Positions 22,697-32,465 of a stretch of 45,038 bases of DNA are shown one piece after another (position 1 is the stretch's first letter; every line of letters starts with the position of its first letter). The notes beneath the pieces are model-generated. The model was not told the DNA's origin, ran no database searches, and saw nothing but the letters and a program-made list of their open reading frames with translations. The DNA is from an uncultured Bacteroidales bacterium (GTDB lineage: Bacteria > Bacteroidota > Bacteroidia > Bacteroidales > Paludibacteraceae), in NCBI GenBank assembly GCA_902782665.1, contig CACZOA010000019.1:1-45038 (forward strand). The letters are read 5' to 3'. A program made the translations under genes and the position numbers.

Positions 22697-25459
22697 TTAA
22701 AATTCCTGTCCGATAACGATATGAAAATTATGTCCTCCTTTATCACCATAGACATCTTTATCAAATCCATATCCATAATCCACTCCAAGCAATCCAAGCA
22801 TAGGCAAGAAGATTCTCACACCAGCTCCAGCCGCACGCTTCAAATTCAATGGATTGAATTCTTTGAAATTTTTCCAAGAATTACCAGCCTCGGCAAACGC
22901 CAATGCATAGATTGTGGCTGCCTGCTCAAGCATCAATGGATATCTCAACTCAAACGATAACTTTGAGTACATGTTTCCTGCATATTGTATATTGTCTCCA
23001 GCATAGAACTGTTCACGAGGTGTCAACCTACCATTATCATATCCTCGCAACGTCACAGTTGTCATCGCATAAGTGCCGCTTGTTCCTGACGTTCCATCTC
23101 CACCCACGTAATATCTTTCGAATGGAGAACGACGGTTCTTATCATAATAACCCAAGAATCCATATTCCGCACGAGTCAACAACACTAGTTTCTGGTTGCT
23201 TGAAAGTGGAGTGAACAATTTTGCTTTAAACTCTGTCTTATAGTATTCCGCCCACCTAAATAACTCCTGCTTCAATTTATCAACCTCGTCGTTTGCCAAC
23301 GTTCCTGCCTCCTTCTTTAGCAGAAGTTCGTCGGCTGTCTCGTTCTTGAAAAATTTTGAGTATGGAGGTGTAGCCTGCAATGTCAACGACACAGATGAAC
23401 CACGACGTGTGTAGTATGGGTTGTCAATAGAATTTCTTGCCCAAGTTATACCAAATCGTAAATTATTTGCCTTTCCATTGTGCATAGTGAAGTATTGCCA
23501 ATCCTTCAATGTGTAATGACGGTAGGCAAACTCATAGTAAAGTGAGAAATAGTCGTCTGGCCATTTCAATCTCTTTCCTATTCCTACAGAAACTCCGAGA
23601 GTTCTGATATATTCATCAGGATCTGCCTCATAACGATATCCTGTACTTGACATATACGAGCCATATCCAGTATTCCAATAATCCGCATAATCATCCATCT
23701 CATATCTGCTGCTGATATTTGTCTGATTAGAGAAGAATATTGATGTGCTGAAACTGATAGGACGTTTTCCTCCCAACCAAGGCTCCATGAATGACAAACC
23801 TACAGACTGATAACTACGTCCACTTGTAGTAAACGACAATGACAACTGCTGTCCGTCTCCCTGAGGCAATGGTCGATATGCCTTTTTATTGCCGATGTTG
23901 CGAAGAGAGAAGTTTGAGAACTTAAGACCTAACGTACCGTTGAAACCTGTCTGTCCGTAACCAAACGACATTTCAACCTGGTCGTTACGCTTCTGCTCCA
24001 AATTATAAACAATATCAACTGTTCCGTTCTCTGGATCTGGAACCGGACGGATATCCATCTTCTCTGGATCCCAATGTCCTGATGCCGCAAGCTCACGAGC
24101 CGAACGCTGCAAGTTAGACTTGCTGAACAACTGTCCTGGCTTTGTATCAAGTTCACGACGGATGACATGCTCATATATAGCCTCATTACCTGTGATGACC
24201 ACATTGTTGATCATAGCCTGTCTTCCCTCGTAGATTCGCATCTCCACGTCAACCGAATCTCCGTCAATATTCACTTCAACAGGTTCAACATTGAAGAACA
24301 GATATCCATTGTCGAGATACAAACTAGAGACTGCATCCTCATCCTCAAGCAGACGCTCATTCAAAAGTTTCTTATTGTACACGTCTCCCTTCTTCATTCC
24401 AAGAGTCGCATTCAACAAGTTCTCAGGATAAACAGTGTTGCCTACCCAAACAATGTTGCGTACATAGTAGCGTTTTCCCTCATTTACTTTGATGTAAATG
24501 TCCACTCTTTCAGGCTTCTTTGGCGACTGGTAGACACTATCACATACGATTTCCGCATCACGGAAACCATACTCATTATACTTATTGATCAAGTTGATCT
24601 TGTCGGCATTATAATTAGCCTCTACAAATTTCTTAGACTTGAAAAGGTTTGGAATAATGTGCTTCTCTTTTGTATCCTTCATCGCATGTTTTAGTTTGCG
24701 CGCAGGCACACTATCATTACCTTCAATATTGATTCTGTAAATTTTGACCTTCTCCTTTCTATCAACATCAACATTTACAATCACATAACCCTCTTTTTCA
24801 GGATCATCGGTCAAACTGATCTTGACATCAGCTCTTTGATATCCATTTGAATCATAATGTCTTTTGATGACTCCTTGTGCTCTGTCAAGCATATTCTGAG
24901 AAACCTGACTTCCTGTAGTCAAGCCAATCGACTTGTCAAACTCCTCCTTATCCTTCTTCTTCACGCCTGAATATGAGATGCTTGATATTCTTGGACGAGG
25001 CTTTACAGCGATTTCCAACCATACTTTGTCCCCTTCCATCTTTGTGGCGTAGATTTTCACATCTGAATACAACCCCTGTTTCCAAAAGCGTTTAATGGCA
25101 TTGGAAAAATCCTTTCCAGGCAATTTGATTTTCTGACCTACATATAATCCGGAATAGTTTGCCACAACCTTTTCATCATAGTTGCCTGCACCAACTACTT
25201 TTAACTCCATAACTGTATAGGTCTTTGCAGTTGTAGAATATGTGATAACCGGCGTCTCACTTGTCTGAGGCTGTGGGGTTACTGCAATACTTGAATCAAC
25301 AGTAGCAGCAACTGTATCTACCACACTCTTAATTGTATCTGCAGTAGCGACAATCGTATCCTTCTCACTCCTCAATGTATCTGCCGTCTCTGTCTGTGCA
25401 GACACATTCATCGAACAAACAAGAGCAATTATACCGATTATTGTTTTGTAAATCTTCAT
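22697..25459 (-). CDS. bamA: Outer-membrane assembly factor BamA
   Basis: 920 residues. A signal peptide (to about 22) is followed by a Thr/Asp-rich linker with TADTI/VDTV repeats to about 75, then periplasmic POTRA domains (probably five) to about 480, each with a typical turn such as GLYVGQKIK, GVKKKDKEEF, GNTVYPENLL and GNEAIYEHVIRRE. The C-terminal half is a 16-strand barrel, with the VRGYDN-like TLRGYDNGRLTP of loop 6 and the terminal motif FHIVIGQEF ending in Phe. BamA folds barrel proteins into the outer membrane. It is flanked by uppS and three Skp/OmpH genes, the usual Bacteroidota arrangement. Confidence 0.96.
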   Translation of the reverse strand: MKIYKTIIGIIALVCSMNVSAQTETADTLRSEKDTIVATADTIKSVVDTVAATVDSSIAVTPQPQTSETPVITYSTTAKTYTVMELKVVGAGNYDEKVVANYSGLYVGQKIKLPGKDFSNAIKRFWKQGLYSDVKIYATKMEGDKVWLEIAVKPRPRISSISYSGVKKKDKEEFDKSIGLTTGSQVSQNMLDRAQGVIKRHYDSNGYQRADVKISLTDDPEKEGYVIVNVDVDRKEKVKIYRINIEGNDSVPARKLKHAMKDTKEKHIIPNLFKSKKFVEANYNADKINLINKYNEYGFRDAEIVCDSVYQSPKKPERVDIYIKVNEGKRYYVRNIVWVGNTVYPENLLNATLGMKKGDVYNKKLLNERLLEDEDAVSSLYLDNGYLFFNVEPVEVNIDGDSVDVEMRIYEGRQAMINNVVITGNEAIYEHVIRRELDTKPGQLFSKSNLQRSARELAASGHWDPEKMDIRPVPDPENGTVDIVYNLEQKRNDQVEMSFGYGQTGFNGTLGLKFSNFSLRNIGNKKAYRPLPQGDGQQLSLSFTTSGRSYQSVGLSFMEPWLGGKRPISFSTSIFFSNQTNISSRYEMDDYADYWNTGYGSYMSSTGYRYEADPDEYIRTLGVSVGIGKRLKWPDDYFSLYYEFAYRHYTLKDWQYFTMHNGKANNLRFGITWARNSIDNPYYTRRGSSVSLTLQATPPYSKFFKNETADELLLKKEAGTLANDEVDKLKQELFRWAEYYKTEFKAKLFTPLSSNQKLVLLTRAEYGFLGYYDKNRRSPFERYYVGGDGTSGTSGTYAMTTVTLRGYDNGRLTPREQFYAGDNIQYAGNMYSKLSFELRYPLMLEQAATIYALAFAEAGNSWKNFKEFNPLNLKRAAGAGVRIFLPMLGLLGVDYGYGFDKDVYGDKGGHNFHIVIGQEF

Positions 25460-25472
25460 CTCCTTTCCTTAA

Positions 25473-26210
25473 TTACAACTGTTCACTTGTCTTTCCGAAT
25501 CTTCTTTCTCGGTTCTGATACTTGTAGATAGCCTCATAGAACTGTTCCTTCTTAAACTCAGGCCAAGGGATATCTGTGAAATATAATTCAGAATAAGACA
25601 ACTGCCACATCAAGAAGTTACTGATTCTCTGCTCTCCACTTGTACGGATAAGCAGATCTGGATCAGGCATACCCTTTGTCGCCAAATTGTCCGAAATCAG
25701 ACCTTCATCTATATCATCAATATTAATCTCACCATTTTTAGCCTTGCGTGCGATACTCTTAACACACTCAATAATTTCCCAACGGGATGAATAGCTGATG
25801 CAAAGCACCATTGTCAAACCAGTACAGTTTGCTGTCTTTGCCATTCCCTCGTTAAGTTTTGCCATCGTCTTCTCGTTAAGACGCGACTTATCTCCAATAA
25901 TGATGATTCTAACGTTATTCTCTTTTGCCTTTTCTGCATAAGTGGTGATAGCCGACGCGAATATTTCCATAAGTGCATCAACCTCTGCCTTTGGACGATT
26001 CCAATTTTCTGTACTGAACGCGTATAGAGTGATATAGTCAATGCCAAGTTCAGCGGCAGCTTCCATCACCTTGTCGACAGAATCCACACCTTCCTGATGT
26101 CCGAAGACTCTCTCTTTTCCTTGTGCTTTCGCCCAACGTCCGTTGCCATCCATGATCAATGCCACATGCTTTGGCAGACGGCTCATATCTATCTTTTCTC
26201 TTATGCTCAT
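25473..26210 (-). CDS. uppS: Undecaprenyl diphosphate synthase
   Basis: I choose the ATG at 26210, which overlaps the porG stop as ATGA and has AGGA in front; an upstream in-frame ATG at 26228 lies inside porG. This gives 245 residues. The enzyme condenses eight isopentenyl units onto farnesyl diphosphate to make the lipid carrier for peptidoglycan. Motifs: HVALIMDGNGRWAKAQGK with catalytic Asp21, GHQEGVDSV, YAFSTENWNRP, and RTSGEQRISNFLMWQLSYSELYFTD near the C-terminus. Confidence 0.97.
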   Translation of the reverse strand: MSIREKIDMSRLPKHVALIMDGNGRWAKAQGKERVFGHQEGVDSVDKVMEAAAELGIDYITLYAFSTENWNRPKAEVDALMEIFASAITTYAEKAKENNVRIIIIGDKSRLNEKTMAKLNEGMAKTANCTGLTMVLCISYSSRWEIIECVKSIARKAKNGEINIDDIDEGLISDNLATKGMPDPDLLIRTSGEQRISNFLMWQLSYSELYFTDIPWPEFKKEQFYEAIYKYQNRERRFGKTSEQL

Positions 26211-26932
26211 TTTCCTATATATCTGCAAGAACCTCTCTTTCTGAAAACATCAAACGAGACGAATCCCATCAACAGAGAGTAGTAGTCATTGTTTTTATAT
26301 TTAACTTTTCCCATCTTATATGGGTCGTCCAAATAGTCATACTCGTCAATATCCAAGCCGTCAGAGAAGAGCTTGTGCATTGTGAATTCCACACCGATAT
26401 TCACTCTTTCTCCTACCTTGAACTTATAGCCTGCTCCAAATGCGATTCCTCCTCTGAACTCATTTCCACTCCACTCTTTTGACATGCACATTGTCGGTCC
26501 GAGCATCGCATAAGGTGTATGACGTTTCACATCCTTGTCGTAATTAGAAAAACCATACTTGAAGAAATTCCAGATTATAAGAGCATCAAATGTCATGATT
26601 CTTTTATCAAACTCAAACGGATAGATGCCACTGCCGTCTTGCGGAACATCTGGCATCGCATTTTCTGTATAATCTCTCGCATCACACTTAAGATTGGCAA
26701 AACCACCGTCTATCTTGAAATTCAAAAAGTCATTCGCCTTGAAACGCAAAAACGCTCCAGCAGCCGGTGACAAGTCACGGAATACTTTTGATGAATTGAT
26801 ATCTCCATTGTAGAATGCAACACCTCCACGCAAACCTATCTCGCCAATATAGCGAGGCTGTGCGCTAACAACTATCGGAAGTATTGCCAGAACTAACCCA
26901 ACAAGTATGTCTTTTATTTTGTTTCCTAACAT
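26207..26932 (-). CDS. porG: T9SS outer-membrane protein PorG (DUF6089)
   Basis: 241 residues with a signal peptide ending VVSAQ. The mature protein is an eight-strand type barrel: it opens RYIGEIGLRGGVAFYNGDIN, contains the FLRFKANDFLNFKIDGG and AMLGPTMCMS strands, and ends LLMGFVSFDVFRKRG. The start with GGxxxYxGD is typical of the DUF6089/PorG family. In Porphyromonas, PorG joins the PorKN ring complex of T9SS, and there too it is upstream of uppS and bamA. A -7 box TACTTTTG lies at 26983-26976 on the minus strand. It heads the envelope operon. Confidence 0.85.
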   Translation of the reverse strand: MLGNKIKDILVGLVLAILPIVVSAQPRYIGEIGLRGGVAFYNGDINSSKVFRDLSPAAGAFLRFKANDFLNFKIDGGFANLKCDARDYTENAMPDVPQDGSGIYPFEFDKRIMTFDALIIWNFFKYGFSNYDKDVKRHTPYAMLGPTMCMSKEWSGNEFRGGIAFGAGYKFKVGERVNIGVEFTMHKLFSDGLDIDEYDYLDDPYKMGKVKYKNNDYYSLLMGFVSFDVFRKRGSCRYIGK

Positions 26933-27135
26933 ATTTATCTTCTGATCTCAGAATGTAATACACTAAATTAGCAAGCAAAAGTAGTAATAATAGTTGAAAA
27001 GATAAAATTGCAACCACCGACAATTCCATCTTATTCTCCTTTTAATAACATTTTTTTGCTTTTTTTATCTATAACAACGATTTTTTCCGGGAATTATTGT
27101 GTTCGATGCGACAAATTTGCATCTTCCAACTATGA

Positions 27136-27166
27136 TTGACATTATGAATTAATCATTCGATGTCAA
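27136..27166. other. Nested hairpin behind dnaG
   Basis: TTGACAT (27136-27142) pairs with ATGTCAA (27160-27166), with an inner GAAT/ATTC. It lies just past the dnaG stop. No T tract follows, so it is at best a weak terminator or an mRNA 3' structure. Confidence 0.35.
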
Positions 27167-27181
27167 CTGCTGTTCTCCACA

Positions 27182-29983
27182 TCACACTTCCCTCGTCGCT
27201 GTCAGCACCTGATCCATCCTCACATCCCACTTGTCTGTCGGAACTTTGCTGAGCAACTGACAATCAAAACAAATGCCTATCTTAAAGGCTTTTATCTCCT
27301 TCAGAATTCTGTCGTAATATCCTTTGCCTCTGCCTACACGTCCTAAATCATTATCAAAACAAACGCCTGGCACCACAATAAGATCTATGCTGCCGTAGTC
27401 GCGGAAATTCATTCCCGTCGGCTCCTGAATATTATACTCTCCCGTCTTCAAATCTCCCTTATATTCTCGGATGTACCACTTTTCCCCATCAACCACAGGA
27501 AGAAGTATCCTCTTTGTCGACGCATATTTTTCAATCAAACCATGTGTGCAAACCTCATCCGGCAACGAATGGAAAAGAAGAACTGTGTTTGCACTCTTAA
27601 ACTGCTGAGTGTTCTCAAGTTTCATCATCACATCCTCACTCTCTTTCTTCTTCTCATCGTCCGTCATGTTCTTCACCCTAGTCTTTGTCTGCTTCCTCAA
27701 TTCCGCTTTCGTAGAAAGTTCATACCTTGAAAGCGACGGAGTCTCCATCTTGATACTTTGGTTGATGACTCTTCCCTCAGCACTTGATATCTCACTGATT
27801 TTCGTACCCACTTTCTTGAATTGTTCCGCTAACTCCTTCACTCGATCTTTGTTCTTTTCATCAGCAGATGCACTTATTATTTCAGACTGCAAAAACTCCT
27901 TTTGGTTTTTATACCACTCCATTTTCATCAAGGTGATTCTACTGCGAAGATTGCTGAACAACTCTCTGTCTCGCTTCTCTTTGCAGAACTGTCTGTCGGC
28001 ATCTGTCAGTTTTTCCTCTATAGAAATATCGTCAGACAATATGCTGTTTATCGCCTCATTCACTGCCCTGTCGGCATGATTCTGGAAATACTTCACAATA
28101 TCAGCATTCTTGTCTCCTTTCAACAGTTTATCAGCTTCCTCCAGCATCAGCTTGAATGTCTGATTCGACAGTTCCAGCTCATCTTTGTTGAAGTCGTATA
28201 CAATAGCCTCCACCACATTGAGTGCCTTAATAGGCTTTTTGTCTTTATCCACAAGCTCAATGACCTCCACATTGCCATAATTGACAACTAGAGATATCAA
28301 CTCTCGCTCAACGACATACTGTTTGTTGAGTGTGGCAAGGTATTCTGCAGAGAACTTATCAAAAACATCATTCTGTTTCTGTTGTGGCTGAGCCGGTCCT
28401 CCCTGTTGTGTCGACGGCGTTATATCCGGATGATTGACGAAAAAATCATCTGGAATGTAATGCTCATCAGGATATTGCTGTTGGTTTTGCGGCTGATTAT
28501 TCTGCTGTCCGCCAACTTGCTGATTTCCTTGTTGTTGACCCTGAGACTGGTTGTTATATGGCTGATTATTATACCCCTTTCCCGACGGTTGACCTATAGG
28601 TGTCTCACGGAATGTCTGACCTCTGAGACGTTCTTTCTCCTTCTGTGCGGCCGCATCCTTACGTATTTTGCCCACATACTCCATGATGATGCTCTGCTCA
28701 GTATGGAAAAGCGGAGCTATCTCCTTTGAGTAGACATCTCGTTTGATAGGGTCTTCAATCACGGAGATGGTCTCAGCCATATCCTTGATTGCCGCAGCCT
28801 TCTTCACTGGGTCGGTGCCACTCTCACGAAGAAGCACATTGGATTTGAACAGAATATAATCCTGCTCATTCTCCTCCAAATACTTCTGCACCACATCCGC
28901 ATTGTTGTGTTGTGCGAATGAATCGGGGTCTTCTTCTGGAGGAAGTGTGACGACGCGGACATTCAAGCCTTCCGCCAGAAACAGTTTACCGTTCTTTATT
29001 GCGGCATGCTGACCAGCGGAGTCGCCATCATAAAGCATAGTGACATACTTCTCGTCGGCCAACGTGTTGCCCACAGATGGCAATACTCGTTTGAGCAGAC
29101 GGATCTGTCCGTTTGTGAGAGCCGTACCACACGGAGCGACTATGTTCTCCACTCCTGCCTGATGCATAGAGATGACGTCGGCATATCCCTCCACCACATA
29201 GCATTTCTGCTTCTTTATGATAGCCTGGCGAGCATAGAAAATACCGTATAGATTCTCACTTTTATTGTATACCTCACTCTCTGGCGGGTTGAAATATTTC
29301 GCTACATTTTTATCAGCTTTCAGTGTACGAGCTCCAAAACCCACCACCTTGCCGGAAATAGAGTGGATCGGAAACATCACTCTGCCGGCATACTTGTCGT
29401 AGGTGCGTGTGCCTGTGTTCACCGTCGCGCCCAACGCCACAAGATGCTCCAACTTGATTCCCTGGCTTAGAGCGGCATTCGTGTATGCCTGATAATCTGC
29501 TGGCGAATAGCCAAGATGGAACTTCTTTATTATGTCTTCGCGTAGACCTCTGTGGACAAAATATTGGTAGCCGACGCTACGTCCTTCCTGGGTCTCACGC
29601 ATTGTTTTCTCAAAATAATCCTGAAGCCACTGGTTGGCGTCCAACATTTTGTCGCGAAGTGTCTGCTGCTCTTTCTCCTCTGGAGTAAGCTCTTTCTCCA
29701 CGACTGTGATTCCAAACTTTTTAGCCAGGAAACGTAGCGCGTCGAGGTAGGAAAGATTCTCCATCTTCATGATGAAGGATATGCTGTCTCCGCCTCCACC
29801 ACAGCCGAAACACTTGCAGATATTTTTAGAAGGAGTGACAATAAACGAAGGCGTCTTCTCATTGTGGAACGGACACAAGCCCTTATATGAGGTGCCCGCA
29901 CGACGAAGAGTGACATAGTCTCCAACTACGTCAACAATGTTTGCCGCCTCCTTGATTCTCTGAATCGTGATATTGTCAATCAT
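27182..29983 (-). CDS. dnaG: DNA primase fused to 5-formyltetrahydrofolate cyclo-ligase
   Basis: 933 residues in one uninterrupted frame. Residues 1-440 are primase: CHC2 zinc finger (Cys37, His40, Cys58, Cys61), then the Toprim core with Glu265 (VVEGYAD), Asp319 and Asp321 (YDGDSAG). Residues 455-540 are a Gln/Asn-rich linker. Residues 540-690 look like the DnaB-binding helical domain. After a coiled linker (700-750) a 5-FTHF cyclo-ligase domain runs from about 756 (STKAELRKQTKTRVKNM) to the end, with PGVCFDNDLGRVGRGKGYYDR as its nucleotide motif. Ordinary primases of the phylum end near residue 650-740, and the cyclo-ligase is normally a separate protein of about 180 residues. The start overlaps comF by 8 bases. 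Confidence 0.93.
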   Translation of the reverse strand: MIDNITIQRIKEAANIVDVVGDYVTLRRAGTSYKGLCPFHNEKTPSFIVTPSKNICKCFGCGGGGDSISFIMKMENLSYLDALRFLAKKFGITVVEKELTPEEKEQQTLRDKMLDANQWLQDYFEKTMRETQEGRSVGYQYFVHRGLREDIIKKFHLGYSPADYQAYTNAALSQGIKLEHLVALGATVNTGTRTYDKYAGRVMFPIHSISGKVVGFGARTLKADKNVAKYFNPPESEVYNKSENLYGIFYARQAIIKKQKCYVVEGYADVISMHQAGVENIVAPCGTALTNGQIRLLKRVLPSVGNTLADEKYVTMLYDGDSAGQHAAIKNGKLFLAEGLNVRVVTLPPEEDPDSFAQHNNADVVQKYLEENEQDYILFKSNVLLRESGTDPVKKAAAIKDMAETISVIEDPIKRDVYSKEIAPLFHTEQSIIMEYVGKIRKDAAAQKEKERLRGQTFRETPIGQPSGKGYNNQPYNNQSQGQQQGNQQVGGQQNNQPQNQQQYPDEHYIPDDFFVNHPDITPSTQQGGPAQPQQKQNDVFDKFSAEYLATLNKQYVVERELISLVVNYGNVEVIELVDKDKKPIKALNVVEAIVYDFNKDELELSNQTFKLMLEEADKLLKGDKNADIVKYFQNHADRAVNEAINSILSDDISIEEKLTDADRQFCKEKRDRELFSNLRSRITLMKMEWYKNQKEFLQSEIISASADEKNKDRVKELAEQFKKVGTKISEISSAEGRVINQSIKMETPSLSRYELSTKAELRKQTKTRVKNMTDDEKKKESEDVMMKLENTQQFKSANTVLLFHSLPDEVCTHGLIEKYASTKRILLPVVDGEKWYIREYKGDLKTGEYNIQEPTGMNFRDYGSIDLIVVPGVCFDNDLGRVGRGKGYYDRILKEIKAFKIGICFDCQLLSKVPTDKWDVRMDQVLTATREV

Positions 29984-30746
29984 CGAAAATATTCTTTGTA
30001 TATATTGTGTTCTGATCGTTGTAGATGCCGAGCAGATCCGACACCATTCCGACCACCGCTATACTCACCTTCACATTGTTGTCACACTTCTCCATAATTG
30101 CCGCCGAACACTCTCGTATGGTTTTGCCCGTGGTGATCACATCGTCGACAACAAGTATATGTCTGCCACAAAACTCCTTCACATTATCTGTAGCCAGATA
30201 TTTGTTGGCAGTGGAGCTCTTATGACGTTTCGCCTCGATACTGTTGCTCACCACCTTGCCTTCGTTGACCAGCAGATCCGTGCGGACAGGGATTCCCGTC
30301 TCCATCTCGATACCAGTCGCAAGCAACTCACTCTGGTTATATCCACGCATCTCCTGACGCTTGGATGTGATGGGAACAGGCACAACACAGTCAAATTCTC
30401 CTGCGTCTACACGGGCCTTTATCATTCTGCCCATCATCCTTCCCGCCTCTATGCCATATCTCTGTATTCCCGAATTCTTGATGTTCAGCACGAAACGAGA
30501 TTCAATATTCGACTTCCTATATGAGAGCAACGGCATGAAATATGCCAACTGCACATGTGTCATCTCACGTGCCAAAGGAGTAAGATCAACGTCAAGAGGA
30601 ATGTAGTCCAAACTATATCTGCATTCTTCACACAACGTCTCCCCCTCTGTCTCCACAACCGCTCCACAAGCACCACATGTGTGTGGATATAAGGAACTTA
30701 CAACTGAGTATTTTACCTTCTTGAAGATTTTAGATAATCTTTCCAT
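29976..30746 (-). CDS. ComF-family phosphoribosyltransferase-like protein
   Basis: 256 residues. The N-terminus holds a zinc-binding pair (CGACG and CEEC, about residues 24-42), then a middle region with [23 protein letters not shown]. Near the C-terminus is a PRPP-binding loop [17 protein letters not shown]. This is the ComF layout; ComF proteins take part in DNA uptake in naturally competent bacteria, but are also kept in species where no competence is known. The gene overlaps lolD by 17 bases upstream and dnaG by 8 bases downstream. Confidence 0.9.
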   Translation of the reverse strand: MERLSKIFKKVKYSVVSSLYPHTCGACGAVVETEGETLCEECRYSLDYIPLDVDLTPLAREMTHVQLAYFMPLLSYRKSNIESRFVLNIKNSGIQRYGIEAGRMMGRMIKARVDAGEFDCVVPVPITSKRQEMRGYNQSELLATGIEMETGIPVRTDLLVNEGKVVSNSIEAKRHKSSTANKYLATDNVKEFCGRHILVVDDVITTGKTIRECSAAIMEKCDNNVKVSIAVVGMVSDLLGIYNDQNTIYTKNIFDD

Positions 30747-31413
30747 CCTTCATCTCAATTACTCTGTCGGACTGCTGGGCAAGTGTCATATCATGAGTGA
30801 CGATGATCACTGTCAATCCAAACTCTTTTCGGAGATCCAAGAATAATTTCTGCAACTCATCCCTGTTCTGGCTGTCAAGACTTCCCGTTGGCTCATCGGC
30901 AAACAAGATCTGCGGCTTGTTGATCAACGCTCTCGCCACCGCCACTCTCTGCTTCTCGCCTCCCGAAAGTTCATTAGGATGGTGAGTAGCTCTCTCCGCA
31001 AGACCAAGACGTGTCAGCAATTCCGTCGCCTCTTGCTTGCATTCAGCCTCATCACGTCCGGCGATGAGTGCAGGAATCATCACATTTTCAAGGGCTGTGA
31101 ATTCAGGAAGAAGCTGATGAAACTGAAACACGAATCCAAGATCATTGTTACGAAGTTTGCATACCTCTTCATGAGAAAGACGTGAAGTCTCTCTGCCAAG
31201 GATAGTGACCTCGCCTGAATCAGCAGATGCAAGAGTGCTGACGATCTGCAAAAGAGTAGTCTTTCCTGCACCGCTTGGCCCCACAATAGAGACAAGTTCG
31301 TAACGACGGATATCAAAAGAGACATCCGTAAGCACACGAAGGTTGTTGAAACTTTTGCAAACACCCTTAGCGGAAAGTACAATTTCCTGGTTCATATTCG
31401 ACATTTCACTCAT
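30730..31413 (-). CDS. lolD: LolD-type ABC transporter ATPase
   Basis: 227 residues of an ABC ATPase: Walker [10 protein letters not shown] (45-53), Q loop [15 protein letters not shown], signature LSGGEKQ (149-155), Walker [13 protein letters not shown] (169-180) and switch His in VTHD. The [16 protein letters not shown] stretch is typical of LolD/MacB-type ATPases, which pair with LolC/E-like permeases to release lipoproteins from the inner membrane. No permease gene lies nearby, so the partner must be elsewhere and the exact role remains open. The start overlaps the cdaA stop by one base. Confidence 0.88.
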   Translation of the reverse strand: MSEMSNMNQEIVLSAKGVCKSFNNLRVLTDVSFDIRRYELVSIVGPSGAGKTTLLQIVSTLASADSGEVTILGRETSRLSHEEVCKLRNNDLGFVFQFHQLLPEFTALENVMIPALIAGRDEAECKQEATELLTRLGLAERATHHPNELSGGEKQRVAVARALINKPQILFADEPTGSLDSQNRDELQKLFLDLRKEFGLTVIIVTHDMTLAQQSDRVIEMKDGKII

Positions 31414-32177
31414 TACGCCTTCGATTTAGACAATATGGATTCTAGTTCCTTTGTTGAGATATCATGGATGATAGTACCATTCTCCGCATACGAGATTTTT
31501 CCCGTCTCCTCCGACACTATAATAGCCTGGACATCAAGTCTTTCACTCACACCAAGAGCCGCGCGGTGACGCAGACCGAACGACTTCGGCACGTTCATGT
31601 TGTGCGACAGAGGAAGAATACATCCAGCCGCTTTTATCACCTTGTTTCCAATGATCATCGCACCGTCGTGCAAAGGAGAGTTTTTGAAAAATATATTCTC
31701 GATGAGACGTGAATTGATTTTGGCTGATATCTCATCACCTGTGACGATGATGCTCTGCAGGCTCATCTCGTTTTCAATCACAATCAATGCTCCCACCTTT
31801 TCGCGAGCCATATTCTTGCATGCAATCACAATCTGCATGATATCACTCTCTTCCATCGTCTGCACACGCTGAGTGTTGAGCAGGCGGGAAAGGAAATTAT
31901 TTCCCGAACCAATACCAGTAAGGAAGTTACGGATCTCATCCTGGAAAAGCACGATCAAAGCAATAGCTCCCACGTTGACAATCTGGTTGAGCACACCGCC
32001 TATCAGCTTCATCTGCAATAGAGACGTAACAATCATCCAAGTCACGATCACCACCAACACACCGATGAAAAGACGGAATGCCGACGTGTCTTTCAGCATC
32101 TTATATAATTTGTATAAGATGATGCCTCCTAGCAAGATATCTAAAAAATCTACAAACTGGAAAAAGGATGAACCCAT
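31413..32177 (-). CDS. cdaA: Diadenylate cyclase CdaA/DacA (c-di-AMP synthesis)
   Basis: I choose the ATG at 32177 ([17 protein letters not shown]), giving 254 residues; the frame extends upstream only through spacer repeats. Three membrane helices lie in the first 80 residues. The DisA_N cyclase domain follows, with DGA (171-173) in [11 protein letters not shown] and RHR (203-205) in [12 protein letters not shown], the two catalytic motifs. It joins two ATP into c-di-AMP, a messenger for osmotic and wall balance. It heads the run cdaA-lolD-comF-dnaG, in which all stops and starts touch or overlap. No cdaR/ybbR gene follows, unlike in Firmicutes. Confidence 0.93.
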   Translation of the reverse strand: MGSSFFQFVDFLDILLGGIILYKLYKMLKDTSAFRLFIGVLVVIVTWMIVTSLLQMKLIGGVLNQIVNVGAIALIVLFQDEIRNFLTGIGSGNNFLSRLLNTQRVQTMEESDIMQIVIACKNMAREKVGALIVIENEMSLQSIIVTGDEISAKINSRLIENIFFKNSPLHDGAMIIGNKVIKAAGCILPLSHNMNVPKSFGLRHRAALGVSERLDVQAIIVSEETGKISYAENGTIIHDISTKELESILSKSKA

Positions 32178-32229
32178 AATTCTTCTTTGTTTTTGCTGTT
32201 GCAATATAAAAACCAACAAAAATAAGAAA

Positions 32230-32292
32230 AAATGCGAAATGAAAAATGCGGAATGCGGAATTAAATTAAAAATGAGAAATGCGGAATGCAAA
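32230..32292. repeat. Degenerate 7-base tandem repeat (unit AAATGCG/GAATGCG)
   Basis: About nine consecutive heptamers keep register: AAATGCG, AAATGAA, AAATGCG, GAATGCG and so on. It lies upstream of cdaA. It is one of five spacers in the window with a 7-base period. Confidence 0.6.
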
Positions 32293-32434
32293 ACTGAGTC
32301 CGGATTTTAATTTGAATCATACTGAACAAATTCTCTCTGTCCATCCTAAATGCAAGAATGTAAAAGATAGTCATTTATAAAGATGGAAAAAGAGAAAAAC
32401 AGACAAAGAATACGGTAAAAAATACAAATTGTCC

Positions 32435-32442
32435 TATATTTG
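32435..32442 (+). promoter_or_regulatory. -7 box upstream of the 32466 gene
   Basis: TATATTTG matches TAnnTTTG. Transcription would begin close to 32450, before the ATG at 32466 and after no other usable start, which supports that ATG over the TTG at 32454. No clear -33 box is seen. Confidence 0.5.
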
Positions 32443-32465
32443 CAAACTGAAACTTGCAAGTAAAC

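Noticed and set aside
32178-32291. Longer CdaA start (38 extra residues)
   Set aside because: The extra residues are encoded by the heptamer repeat spacer; the family begins with the membrane helix after the ATG at 32177.
32300-32453. Replication origin at the gene-orientation switch
   Set aside because: Genes mostly diverge from here, but exceptions occur on both sides and no DnaA boxes or unwinding element were recognised.
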